The notes under the pieces are model-generated. The model worked only from the letters and a program-made list of their open reading frames with translations. It was not told where the DNA came from and made no database searches. A stretch of DNA of 64,000 nt from Cryptomeria japonica. Its lineage: Eukaryota; Streptophyta; Pinopsida; Cupressales; Cupressaceae. This document shows positions 34,425 to 45,983 of the stretch, in pieces. Each line of letters begins with the position of its first letter. The first letter of the stretch is position 1. The position numbers and the translations under genes are program-made. The DNA lies in the NCBI RefSeq assembly GCF_030272615.1, contig NC_081409.1, positions 875,943,594-876,007,593 on the forward strand, written 5' to 3'.

Positions 34425-36667
34425 GTGTTTTTCAACACTTATGTTCTATTTTTCCAGATTTGTAATCTCTATGTTGTAATTTTGTTTTGACAAGTTACAT
34501 GTAAAAACCTTTTATAAATTGTCAGTCAAGTCTTTACTTGCACTTTTCTAATTACATGTAAGGCAACTACAGGTTGAGTTCAATTAGGACTGTAGTTGGA
34601 ATAAGCCATAGTTAGTTACTGAATAAGTCTTGGTGGTTGAGAGAATTTCTCAAGTTAGTTGGGATCCTCCCACCTTTTTCTCAAGGCTCCTCTTCTATAA
34701 ATACTTGAGGGGTCTATTGTAATCTTTATATTTTTGAAAGCAAGCAAAAACTTTGCCAAATTTGCAACAAAGAAATCTTTGAGATTTTATGTGTAAATTG
34801 AAGAATTGAAAGGAATAAAAGAAAATTGCTCAAACTTTGAGTCTTTGTGCTACATTCTTGAGTTTGTGTTCCATATTACCTTTCTTGCAAGTGTTTCTTT
34901 GAGAACTTAATCGAATCTAATTTGCAGTCTTTGAGCTGCAAGTATTGGAGATTAATTTAGTTAAAGTAGAAGTTTTATTGGGAAAAAGTGTTAGGCCCAA
35001 TATGGAAAGCTAATGTACTGAGAGGGGAGGGGTGAATCAGTACTCTAAAACTTTTCTTGAATAATAACCTTACTGTTATGCATAAACAGAATAGTGCAAT
35101 AACATAAAATAAAGTTAAAACAAATAGATAACAATCATACATGATTCACTCCATAACACATATATTTTGGTTACGCAAAAACTCTTGGTTAGAGAGAAAA
35201 ACTGCGGTGGGGATGGCACCCACAACTTCACTACTGCAATAATAAAGAATGCTTGGTTAGAGCTACATTTAGCTATTTCTGATAGCATACCTTGTTAGGA
35301 GTAACAAGATCTGTTAGATCTACCTTGCTAAAGGATTTTACAACATTTATTCTGGATGTTGCACTTGGTTAGAGGCTTTACAATTTATAGACTTGGTTAG
35401 AGTCTTTTACCCTGTTAAAGGTTTCTCTTTCAACTTCACAATATTACAATAAAATCATTACAAATATCTGCAACTTTACATCTGAAATGTTATAGCAGAT
35501 TCTATGTGCTCAGAATAAGATTACCTTGCTTATAGCATACCTCGGTAACCCATATAGTAACTCGGTAAACCCTTCTATTTACTCTGTTCTTCGACTGTTC
35601 TCTGAAAACCTTCTCGGTGACCTTTGTGTCTCTGTAACAGTCTTCCTTCATTCATACATGCACACACCTTGCTCTTAACTCATGTTGTATAAATAGATCT
35701 CTTAAAATGGTGATCCAATTCATTGCTTCGATCTTGCAAACAATATTCCTCGAATGAATAACTAAACAAAATATTTCATTGGTTAGATTGTCCTTGTAAT
35801 CATACACAATCTTTTGGTGCAATTTCCAATGTAATAACGGTTAGATGTGCCTCGATCTTGTAACGCGTTTTCATATGCATGTCCAGGTTCAATGTATCTG
35901 GTAACACATTTCACTTGGTGTGTCATCTTTGCTGCTCAGTAGTCTCAAAAAGATACTCGATAGATAGCTCGGTGTATACTGCATTCTGTAACTGCTTTCT
36001 TCTGTAATCGACTAGACTATGCATACCGACTTCTCTGTGTATATATCGACTACATGATTTGGTAGTGCTAACCGACTAGAATATATAGTATGACTTTAAA
36101 TATAAAACTAATGGCAACTTGATAAGTAGTAACAAAAAGATGTAAGACTTTGTGCTTACACTTGTTCTTAACGGAGTTTAGAAGTAAGTAGATTTTATGA
36201 GAAATAGTTGTGAGTCTTTGAGCTCACACTTGTTCTTGTTGTCTTGCGTAGAAAGAATAAGATATTTTAGTCTTTGTGTTGTTATAATTTTTTCTTAATA
36301 AAATTAGTATAGAAAAGGGTAGATAGGATTGCACATAATCAAGACTTTGAGCTTGATATTGTTGTCTTGACCCGAAGGAAGTGACTGAAGTCTTTGAGCT
36401 TTCATGAAACTTCATTTCCTTTCTCTCATTTCATTCTGAAAGTTGTTACTGTTGTTTTATATCAAATCGCTATCACTTTTTTGTGAAGAGAAAAGGATAT
36501 TGCCTTTCTTGAAAGAAGAAGAAAGACTGATGTCCCATCCCATTTTATTTTTAAGCTTTAGATAGATAGGGGGAGTCTTTTCTTAATTAGGAGAGTTTTA
36601 CTCACACACTACGATTGAAACCACAATTTTGTATATTTCCCCAAGTGTACAAAATTTTCAACCAACA
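34425..36667 (+). repeat. 3' part of F, shared in inverted form with H
   Basis: After removal of solo LTR G, about 1,077 bp remain (34425-34988 and 36140-36667). They align with the complement of 44141 to about 45200, with shared phrases such as CAAAGACTTTGAGCTTGATA-type text and the end CCAAGTGTACAAAATTTTC. It ends CCAACA like an LTR. A CTTCTATAAATACTTG motif at 34692-34707 is TATA-like, and the mixed features fit an LTR. Confidence 0.65.
34989..36134. mobile_element. Solo LTR G (1146 bp)
   Basis: It starts TGTTAGGCCC and ends AGTAACA, flanked by AAAAG on both sides (34984-34988, 36135-36139). It carries no coding sequence and no primer site. The purine run GAGAGGGGAGGGGTGAATCAG near 35019 is the complement of the poly-C words near the ends of Copia LTRs B and C, so G probably lies in minus orientation and is a Copia-group LTR left by LTR-LTR recombination. 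Confidence 0.88.
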
Positions 36668-37085
36668 CATGCATATCATGGTACTTTGCATATGAGACAC
36701 CTAGGGTGATGTGCTACATTGGGAGTGTGTATGTAGGAGAATTTCCACCTTTTATGGTGTGATCTTGTTTTTGCTTATCATATCCACTTATTGTGGAGTC
36801 ATAATTCCACCTTCTATGGGTGATCCACCTCATGTGAAATATTTTACTATTTCTCCTACCTACCCCTACCTACCCTTGCATCTCATTGAACCACATGTCA
36901 TCTTTGTGTGCTCTCTTCTCTCTTAGTCTTGCCTTTATAAGAAGACTCATCTACATTGTATGTAATGATTGATGATCCAGTTGATCAGTATTTTCATCTT
37001 GATAGAATATAGTTTATTCCTATCAATATTTTGTCTCTCGATTTTGTACTTTTTATTGAGCTCTTGATCTTGGCAAAATCTCACA

Positions 37086-37096
37086 TGGTATCAGAG
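37086..37096 (+). other. Primer binding site of element E
   Basis: TGGTATCAGAG directly follows the LTR end at 37085, and the following bases have decayed (AATA for CC). This is the initiator-Met type, as in D. Confidence 0.85.
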
Positions 37097-38693
37097 AATA
37101 AAGGGCTTCATTGATTAGTCTTTTGGAGAAAATCAATTTTGGAGGAAAATTTTAGCCAATTAGGCTATGTGGTACGGATTTATTAAAAAAATATAAATAA
37201 AATATATATTTTTCTGCGAATTTGTTTTAAATTCTATTGTAAATTATTCGAAGTTTTTTAAATTGTATTGAAAAAGTTTTTTATTTTAAAAAAATAAAAA
37301 ATAAAAAAATTATTATATATTTACGAGGGGTTTAACCCCCTAACACTCGTACTCTACTACATTTAATGATCTACAGGGTACCTGCCCCACTGGCCACCAT
37401 ACCTCCTGTCACTGGCTCCTCCCGGCGTCAGCTGCTCCTTCCTCCAGCAACCTCCTGTGGCCCCTTCCGCCACCTGGGCATCTCCATTTCAGTCAGCTAC
37501 TTCTGGTGGCCCCTGTTATACCCGTCGATGGTCCATCTCCCACCACCCAACTAGCCGCTGCTCCCACCTTCGATGCCATCCTCCTACTAGCGACCGCCTG
37601 CAACTCACATCTTGCGTCATCATCATGGTTTCGTTCACTAGCTGTAACCACTGTCGTTGCTCGGTCTTTCATCAGCCCCCTTTGACTGCTAGTGTGGGCC
37701 CTACTAACTACACCACACAATCTTCTTACTTGGCACCCACGACATACACAGTCGAACAGCCTCGTTAGCAACCACAGTGACCTCTCCACGTTGAGCCCAG
37801 TCACCTGTACAGTGCCACATCACCTGAGACACATCATTTGTCGTACAGTCCACATGGTGGACACCTCAGTTTTCCTTATGAACAGTCAACAAGCCTTATC
37901 ACCCGCCACATCAGATTTTTCGTATGATTGTATGTCACTTGGTGGATTCTAGTTAGGCCACATCAACATGTCTGTAGGGTACGGATGCCACATAGGGTGT
38001 AGGTGAATTTTTTATGACGGCCAGATATGCGTCAAATTTAATCCCATAATTTGTTGATGTCAGCAGTATTTTGAATTTTTTGGAGCCCCTTCTCATTTAG
38101 CTTTTTGATTTCACAGTTCGACTTCAAGAGGTCGTATCTTGCTCATTTATGCTTCTTTTGTTGTACAATTTTTTTTTAATTTGAGCTCATTTTTCATGCT
38201 CTTCGCAATGGCTAAGGAATTTTCTAATTTTAATAAACAAATTTTTCACAATTTGGATTTTTTGATGACTGTACCTGTCTAATCCATAATTTTGCAACTT
38301 CAAAGGCTTCGTTTGGGGTCATACGACCTCCTTTTCAGGTGCCATTTTTTTGTAAAGCGCATAATTTTTTGCCTACTTTCATAATCTACCATTAGTTTGT
38401 AGTGATTTTGAGTAGAAATTGTACTTTCAGTATTTGGTCATTTTTGGCCTATTTGGTACTTATATTTTGCTTGGATCTCAATTTAGATCACTTGTAGTAT
38501 TAATTAAGGTCTCTTATAGCCTATTTGAGGCAGTTGTAAAGTTGAAATCAGAATTCCACCTTGCCTTGTTTTGCAAGTGGCCCATTGTACAGGCACTAAG
38601 TATAAAGTGTCAAATCATCATTCTGGGGGGGTTTCTTGATTGAGTAATTTGGGGGGGTGTCTTGTGTTATTGTGCCTCTCTCTATCTAGTGTT
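37097..38693 (+). other. Leader of element E
   Basis: An AT-rich stretch is followed by a relatively GC-rich block (about 37370-37960) in the position of D's CpG-rich block. CpG is scarcer and TpG/CpA more common, as expected after deamination. Frames there (such as 37457-37768) are not conserved with D. The T-rich distal part matches D's leader. Confidence 0.65.
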
Positions 38694-40291
38694 TTTTTAT
38701 TTTTGGTATTTCCACTTTTAACTCCACATAATTATGCATCATGGAAGATTAAGGGATGGAGTAAACTAATGGAAAAAGGACTCATTCATTATGTAAATGG
38801 AACTATAACAACACCACCTGATCCTAAGGTTGATCCTAATGCTCGAGTTGAATGGATCACTAAAAACTCTATGGCACTTGGAACTCTTAAAAAAGTATGT
38901 ATCAGATGACCTCATTTTTCACATTGAGAAGTGTACAACAATTAAAGAGGCTTGGGATATTTATGAAAAATATTATGGCCAAGTTGATGAGATTAAGGGC
39001 TATAAGATTGATAGTGAAATCACAACATTGGATCCCAAGGATTTTGATACAATCCAAGATTATGTCACAAAAGAAAATGAACTAAGAGCAAAGCTAAAGG
39101 ATTGTGGCATTGACAAAAAGGATGCTCAATCGGTTTACAACTTGTTGGACAAGCTTCCATTAGAGTATGCAACCTTTGTATCTAGCTTTCACAACCATAG
39201 GTTAGCTCAAGGTTCATCTTACACTTCTCCCTCATTTGATGCATTCACAGAGATGTTGATTCTTGAGCAATCTAAGTTGACTAAGATGGGGATTCTCAAA
39301 TCTTCAAAGTCACAAGAATTGGTGGCTAATAAGGGAATCAAAGCAATCAAGGAAAAGGCAAGAACCAAAACAAACCTAAGTCTAAACCACAACAAGATGG
39401 ATGTGATTGGGAAAGGATCTATTTCCATTGGGAATGACTCCTTTAATGATATGTTGTGTGTACCCCACTTGACAAACAATCTTCTTTTCATCTATCAAAT
39501 GGCAAATGGGGCAACAAGGAAAACTATGGATTTCACACCTGATTCAATTATTATTAGAGACTTGGAGACTAGAGCTATCATTGTGACTGGGATGGTTGAT
39601 CATGCATCTTGATTGTACTCCTTTTCATATTTTGGTCCTATTGATGAGGTTGATTCTTCCTATGTTGATGAGTCAAATTTTGAGGAGAACTTTGGGGATT
39701 CTCACATGTGACCCCGTTCTTGAGCCTTCCATTTCATCTCCTCCTCTTGATATCACATCACCTATTGCACCTGATGATGCAGCTAGTGCGACAGTTTTGC
39801 CTTCTCGTGATTCGGTGCAACATGATATTCCTTGTCTTCCAGCTTCAGTTCATTGGGATGACTACTTGACAAACATTGCAGGTTTGTTTGTGGAGTCCTG
39901 CATTGTAGGTTTGGGAGACATAATTGATGGCATTCATCTTCTCTTTGATGAAGATGACCCTTCTTCGATTGTTGTGAGGGAACATTCTAACCCTCTTGTG
40001 CATTCTCTACATGATCATTCTTTCGAGGTTGACATGATTGTGGATACTTTTGTACAACAATTGGAGGAGACATGTGAGTCTTTGGATATTGTTCTACATT
40101 TATCTCCACTAGATCTTAGAGTGCCTTTTTCAACAGTGTGGAGAAATTCACCACCTTTGGAGGGCGTAACTTTTAGCATCGACATGGGGACACTTGAACA
40201 GTTTTTAGAGATTCCATTCATCATGAGTTTTTATCCTACCTCTTCCCTTCATGATTGGGGGGACTTCATGGATACACCTTTGGTTTTGTAG
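38694..40291 (+). pseudogene. Element E Gag remnant fused to the same unknown domain as D
   Basis: Gag resembles D (LTPHNYASWKIKGWSKLMEKG) and keeps Trp where D has a stop, but the start codon is not evident. One extra A near 38890 shifts frame. A deletion at about 39397 removed the zinc knuckle and protease, joining Gag text directly to MDVIGKGSISIGNDSFND. A stop at 39610 and a 13-base loss near 39695 follow. From there the D-type domain (ILTCDPVLE ... MDTPLVL) is open to 40291, about four fifths identical to D by eye, with one 8-residue gap. D's last residues and about 350 bp of 3' region are deleted. Confidence 0.85.
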
Positions 40292-40329
40292 ACTTAAGTG
40301 CATTCCCCTAAGTTGCACTTAAGGGGGGG

Positions 40330-40802
40330 TGTTGGTGTAATTATTTATTCATCTTGGATATAATTACACTTTACTTAAGTTTACTTAGGTACATGCATAT
40401 AATAGTAGTTTGCATATGAGACACCTAGGGAGATGTGCTACATTAGGAGTGTGTATGTAGGAGAATTTTCACCTTTTATGGTGTGATATTGTTTTTACTT
40501 ATCATATCCACTTATTGTGGAGTGATAATTCCACCTTCGGTGGGTAATCCACCTCATATGGAATATTTTACTATTTCTCCTACCTACCCCAACCTACCCT
40601 TGCATCTTCACATGGCATCTTTGTGTGCTCTCTTGTCTCTTAGCCTTGCCTTTATAAGAAGGCTCATCTACAATGTATGTAATGATTGATGATCCGGTTG
40701 ATCAATAATTTCATCTTGATAGAATATAGTTTATTCCTATCAATATTTTGTCTCTCTATTTTGTACTTTTCATTGAGATCTTGATCTTGGCAAAATCTCA
40801 CA
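40330..40802 (+). repeat. 3' LTR of element E
   Basis: This 473-bp LTR starts TGTTGGTGTAATTA and ends TCTCACA, preceded by the polypurine tract AAGGGGGGG and followed by TSD CTTGT (40803-40807). TTTATAAG near 40650 is the counterpart of D's TATATAAG. Confidence 0.93.
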
Positions 40803-40807
40803 CTTGT

Positions 40808-43027
40808 TAAATATCGGGAAATGCCAAAATTGTGGCGATAAAATGGTCGTTTGTTAGAAATCAATATAAATCCATAATAAGCCCAACCATAAGCTTACAA
40901 ATTTAACCATTTAATAACATATCAATAAAGATTAGCATATGAGTAAATACGAAAAATAAGAAAACAAATGAACACTACTTCCCTTATGATGCTCCCAATG
41001 CCATTTGATCTTCCTCCTCCTCCACCTCTTCATGATAGCATTGCTACAAGATTGACAAATGGAGATTAGGAGATGGTTGAAGATAATGAAAGTGGATTGC
41101 TCTCACATTTTCATAACAAAGGATGGATGGATGGATGAAGATTTTGATATGGTAAGGGGGATGTGGATTGGTGAATAGATGGCTTATGCAATCAAATTGA
41201 TAGCATAAGAATCCAATGGAAGTGGATGTTTGTGAAGGGATGGGACTCCAATTTATAGAATTTTGAATTGAAAATGGACGGTTGAGATTGACAGTTAAAT
41301 GAAGGGCTAAGATTGAAGGTGAGGAGATGAGTTGGATTGAACTCATTGCCTTGTGACAAGTAAGCTCATATGTGTGAGCACCTCTTGGGAAGAGCACTTC
41401 TCATGGGGAAGAGGGCAAGATTTTATCACACATGTGTGAGCAAATATTGTGAAGATCCTAAGGTTGACAAGTGGAAACACTTTTGGCAAAGCGTAAGGGC
41501 TATATGAAGGGGGCATATGACATATGGACTAAAAGGGAAAGGTGTAGGGTGGCTCCATGGGGAAGAGCATTCTCACACAAGTGTGAGCACCCATGGGTCA
41601 AAGGTGAGGCGGAGAGGCAAAAATGACTTGTGCAACCAAGTCATTTATGAGGGGAATCACATGTGGACTTGGGTAGGTGTGTAACATTTAAAAATAGAAT
41701 AAATGTTAATAGGGATTAAGCTTTGGTTAATTATCTTGATGAAGGGGATTAAAAGGTGGGTTTGTAGGAATCACCAAGTTAGTTTAATTAATTGTGAATT
41801 AATTCAACTAATTGGGATTAGGAGAGATTGAAATGTCGCCTAAGGTTCAGTTTGATTTATTGGAATAAATTAAACTTTAGAAGAAATGAGATATATATGT
41901 ATAATCAATTAATAAATTTATTACATGGATGGAAGGGAGAAATTAATTAAATGTGATTTAAATGTAATTAATTTGGGCATAATAAATGACTAACTTGACT
42001 AATGAATTAATTATGCCACCTAGGGTAATTAATTTAATTAATTTTATGTGTGTGTACACTAATTTAAAGGTACAACTTGGAGGTCTCTCATTTTTCCAAG
42101 CCCCTCAAGTAGTCTCATCCAGATCTCCTTTATCAACCTTATCCATTCATCCAAAATCTCTCAACTCTATAAATATCACATCATATGACATATTTTCAAG
42201 ATAACTCATGAATGCAAGGTTGTGTTGTCACATTGGACATCAACATACTATCTCTTTCAACAAAATATTGAGCACATCCACACTCCTTGTGTGCAATAAG
42301 ATGCTTTTGAGAGTCTTTTTCTAATATTTCATCTTCAATGCACTAGAGTTTCTTAGACTCAATTGGAGGTGGAAATTAGGCATGAAATAAAGGTGTGAAT
42401 TGTATTGTTAGGGTCTTTTATTTATGTTCCTTACATTATTGTTTATCAGAAGTAAATTTTATTTTTTGGAAACTCATAAGATACTAGTGCATCATGTGCA
42501 TGTTTGTACATCACACTTGTGTCATGGGGAAATCACTCAAAATTTAACACTTGGTCCCAAGTCAATAAGAAGAATTACAATGTGATAAATAAATTGGAAG
42601 TAAGGTAAAGTAAGAAATCTAGGTCTAAGGCTAAAATAATCTTTATAATATACTAGCGGAGTGCACACCAAAGAAAGCCCAAAGTCTAATGTAAATTTAT
42701 AAGAGAATGACTTTTTTATGTTAATTTTGACACATGGATACACTCCCATAACATAGTCACAAAAAATAACTTGATCTATGTGTTGGACACCTATAATCAC
42801 ACTATACAAATGACACAACACACTATATGTGTGCGACACATATCACCATATTATGAAGGCCTAGCTCTTGAGCCACTTGTAAAAAAATCTACACTTATAA
42901 GGTGTAGATGGAAAAGTACCAACTAATATCTTGGTTGCATGCATGTTACTGTACATAATTCTCCCATTTAAATATATTTTGTACATTCATATTATTCTAT
43001 TCCTTTGAATGTGTATTCATAATTCTA
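40808..43027. other. No gene seen; intergenic DNA
   Basis: AT-rich DNA. Around 41360-41610 the word GTGTGAGCA recurs with the phrase GGGAAGAGCA, suggesting an old unclassified repeat. From 41690 to 42060 there are many TTAATTAA-like words. No coding, LTR or RNA motif was recognised. Confidence 0.5.
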
Positions 43028-43036
43028 TAGTGTTTT

Positions 43037-43332
43037 TTGTTTTGTTTTGCTTTTTAATACCTAGTAAACTTTTTAATGTGACTAGTGATGTTGGCATGAC
43101 ATGCTCTCTGGTACCATGAGAAACACTTTTGACTCGGAGCTATGAATTGATGAGGTCACAAATGATCTACCTCACTTCCATTTAACAATTTTGAGGCTCA
43201 AACCCATGAGCACATTGGATCAACAAATGCACAAGTCTATGATCAAAATGGCCCAGCGAGGGTTTGAACCTTGGTAAGCACAACAACAACACCACCACTT
43301 AACCAACACACTATGATGGGATAACCCTATGT
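43037..43332 (-). mobile_element. tRNA-derived SINE
   Basis: On the minus strand an A box TGGTTAAGTGG (complement of 43295-43305) and a B box GGTTCAAACCC (complement of 43260-43270) form an internal RNA polymerase III promoter with tRNA-like spacing. The element ends in an A-rich tail (AGCAAAACAAAACAA-type, complement of about 43037-43055). The 9-base direct repeat TAGTGTTTT lies on both sides (43028-43036, 43333-43341), as expected for a LINE-mobilised SINE. Length is about 296 bp. Confidence 0.72.
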
Positions 43333-43341
43333 TAGTGTTTT

Positions 43342-44140
43342 ATTTACATGTTTTATAAAATTGAATATTATCATCTAATTCGTAGATTTTCCAATGACCT
43401 AGATAGGAATTAGAACATTGCTTTTAGATCTTGAAATTTTTATTTTTATTCTCCCAAATGTGTGCATAAAAATTGTATAAAATGGGTCTTGAAGTGACTT
43501 CAACCTATGATGTCTCTATTCCATGACAAATCTAACATGGTTGCCTCCCTTGTCATTTTGTCAAGGAGATTTATGTTGCTCTCACTTTGGAGGAGTTGTT
43601 AGCTCTGCTTTTTTGGGCCCTACTGAGAGTAGTGTTCTTTCCTTCAGATTGGTCATAGTTTTGTTGAAGGCGGAGGGCTTTTTTTAGTGTTTTTTCTATG
43701 AGTGGTGATATCTCTGTTTTGCAATGGTGTTTTCTCCCTAGGTCTTTGATGACTCTTTTAGCTTTGGTGTACTCTTGTTCCACTATTTATATTTGGGGGC
43801 ATGGATTCCCTAGCTATGTTTTGAAGGGTATGTTCTTATTCTTCCAATATTTTTCTTTTACCCTTTTATCTGTGATGGTTGATTTGAGGGGTCAGTTGAT
43901 TGATTTTGCCCCCCTTATTTTTCTTTGTTTATTTTTTTTGGGTGGTGATGCCTCCCATGTTGTGAAGAGGGTTTTTATGTTTTCCCCTTTGGCTGATATG
44001 GTGGCCTCTTTTTCTCTTGGTCCTATTTTAAAGTTATATTTTGGTTAGTGGGGTTTATGGGGGGGGTTTTCTTTGTCTCTTTCTTTGGTTATTCCTCTTG
44101 AGGTTTGTGACCTGTGAGCTTTACTTCTTTTGGTCCCCAT
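43342..44140. other. No gene supported; possible LINE-derived DNA
   Basis: The right half (43570-44140) is T- and G-rich on the plus strand, and its complement is Lys/Gln/Thr-coding without a clear frame (70 codons at 43571-43783). It could be an old LINE ORF1 stretch, but no zinc knuckle or RT motif is visible. Confidence 0.3.
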
Positions 44141-45966
44141 TGTTGGTTGAAAATTTTGTACACTTGGGGAAAATATACAAAATTGTGGCTTCAACCACAG
44201 TGTGTGAGTAAAACTCTCCTAATCAAGGGAAGGCTCCCCCTATCTATCTAAAACTAAAACTAAAATAGGATGGAACAACAGTCTTTCTTCTTTTTTCAAG
44301 AAAGCCAATATCATTTTCTCTTCACAGAAAAGTGATAGCAATTTAACATAAAACAACTTTTTGAAATGAAATGAGGGAAAGGAAATGAAGTTTCCTGAAA
44401 GTTCAAAGACTTTCATCACCTCTTTCGGGATGGGACAACAATATCAAGCTCAAAGTCTTGAATATGTGAAGTCCTAGCTACCCTTTTCTATACTAATGAT
44501 ATTTCATAACAAATTATATCAACACAAAGGCTGAAATACCTTATTCTTTTTACACAACACAAAAAGAACTAGTAAGAGCTCAAAGACTCACAACTATTTC
44601 TTACAAAATCTACTTCTAAACTCTCTTAAGAACAAGTGCAAGCACAAAGTCTTACAACTCCTCTCAAAAGAATATTTACTCTAATTTATATTAACCTACA
44701 ATACTTGCAGCTCAAAGACTACAAATCAAATTTGATCAGGCTCTTTATGAAACACTTGCAAGAAAGATAATATGGAACACAAACTCAAGAATGTAGCACA
44801 AAGACTCAAAACTTGAGCAATCTTCTTCTATTTCTTTCAATTTTTAAATTCACACATAAAGCTCAAAGACTTAATTACCACAAATTTGACAGAATTTTTG
44901 CTTGCTTTCCAAAAGATATCCATTACAATAAATCCCCTCAAGTATTTATAGGAGATGAACCTTGAGAAAAAGGTGGGAGGATCCTAACTAACTTGAGAAA
45001 TTATCTCAACCACCATGACTTAGTTCAACTACAGTCCTAATTGAACTCAACTTGTAGTTGCTTTACATGTAATTACAAAAGTGCAAGTGATGAGTTAACT
45101 TGCAATTACAAAGTTATTTTTTTTACATGTAACTTGTCAAAACAAAATTACAAATGCATAACTAAAACTATTCCATGTGTCCAAAGACATGACTCTAACT
45201 GCATCATCCTTTGTCTGTGATGATCTTCATGTCGCTTTAGGATGCTAGAACTTGAAGTATTCTAGATTGGTAAAGACATCTTGAACCGAAACGGGAACTT
45301 GCATCCTTATCTTCTTGCTTGGGTTACTACTAGCTTTTCAAGAGGGAAAGGGCTTCCTTCCTCTTTTCATGTCATGACCATCTTTGTCTTGAAAGCATTC
45401 TATGCTCTCAACCATGAATTGTTGTTGTATCTCTTCTTTCTATCATCCTCCAATCTTGAAATCTGCTTGCAAAATAAGGCCCATGCCTTAATTCATTGAT
45501 TTGGTAGGTCGTGTGTACAAACCAGACTGACAAGGGAAGGGATAAACTGATGCAAAAATGGGCTCACAAGTGAATTTTGGGTTCTGGAAGTTGCATTACA
45601 TGTGTGGGAAAAACAAGAGCATTAACTTACAATTGTAGAGAACAAACATGCAACTTCATATGTGTAATGGGTAAACACAAGGTAGCACTTGTAATTAGAC
45701 CTTTAAAACTCATTTTCATGTGTTTTTTGAGTGCATTTTGGACCAATTTCGGGTTCTGCATGGTTGATTGCAAGTGAAGACTTTAAATGGGAAAGATTAA
45801 TGAAGGTGTGAAATGAGTGGATGAAATTATGGGAATGGTATGTACGGATGGCAATAAATATGAGTGAAAATGAAAAGATTTTGGGAAGATCATCTTTATG
45901 AAAATGAGAAGAACTTTCAACTTGTAATCCAGTTTTTAAAACTCGATTTTGAAAAAACGGGTATTT
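44141..45966 (-). mobile_element. Element H, inverted and shortened relative of F
   Basis: It begins TGTTGGTTGAAAATTTTG at 44141, the complement of F's right end. About 1.06 kb matches F's 3' part without the G insertion. The far end (about 45560-45966) matches F's 5' part at 30600-30960. Between them F's 3.4-kb coding frame is replaced by about 350-500 bp with no frame or motif I can match. The outer end merges with the truncated LTR of element I, and no TSD was found. Confidence 0.65.
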
Positions 45967-45983
45967 TTCAACTTAGAAACTTC

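Larger units (their letters stand above)
29035..36667 (+). mobile_element. Unclassified 7.6-kb insertion F with a long unknown frame
   Basis: F is bounded by CATGC duplications (29030-29034, 36668-36672; ACATGC also fits). Without it, E's LTR is continuous. Its ends read TATTGTCC...CCAACA, so the 3' end is LTR-like, but I see no matching LTR pair, no terminal inverted repeat, no poly-A tail and no pol motifs. It has a 2-kb AT-rich 5' part, one decayed frame of about 1,100 codons (30997-34424) and a 3' part (34425-36667) that recurs inverted at 44141. G is nested in it. It could be a large retrotransposon derivative whose 5' LTR has diverged beyond recognition, or something else. Confidence 0.75.
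28968..37085 (+). repeat. 5' LTR of element E, interrupted by F
   Basis: It begins TGTTGGTGTAATAA at 28968, breaks at 29034 after the duplicated CATGC, resumes at 36673 and ends TCTCACA at 37085. The two parts total 480 bp against 473 for the 3' LTR. A TTTATAAG core-promoter candidate lies near 36935. Confidence 0.9.
28968..40802 (+). mobile_element. Older relative of element D (element E), with F in its 5' LTR
   Basis: TSD CTTGT flanks it exactly (28963-28967, 40803-40807). The 5' LTR is in two parts, 28968-29034 and 36673-37085, separated by insertion F; the 3' LTR is 40330-40802 (473 bp). Primer site, T-rich leader, gag, fused unknown domain and polypurine tract follow the D plan, but the sequence is clearly diverged from D. 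Without F the element is about 4.2 kb. It also lacks integrase, RT and RNase H, so the pol-less architecture is inherited by the family. Confidence 0.93.

Noticed and set aside
43571-44048. Protein-coding frames on both strands
   Set aside because: They overlap each other, lack motifs, and neither has a matching neighbour frame.
45220-45260. TAGCATCCTAAA shared between H (complement) and the start of LTR I, as evidence of a missing LTR part
   Set aside because: Only 12 bases match, in the wrong orientation, and the flanks differ; probably chance.
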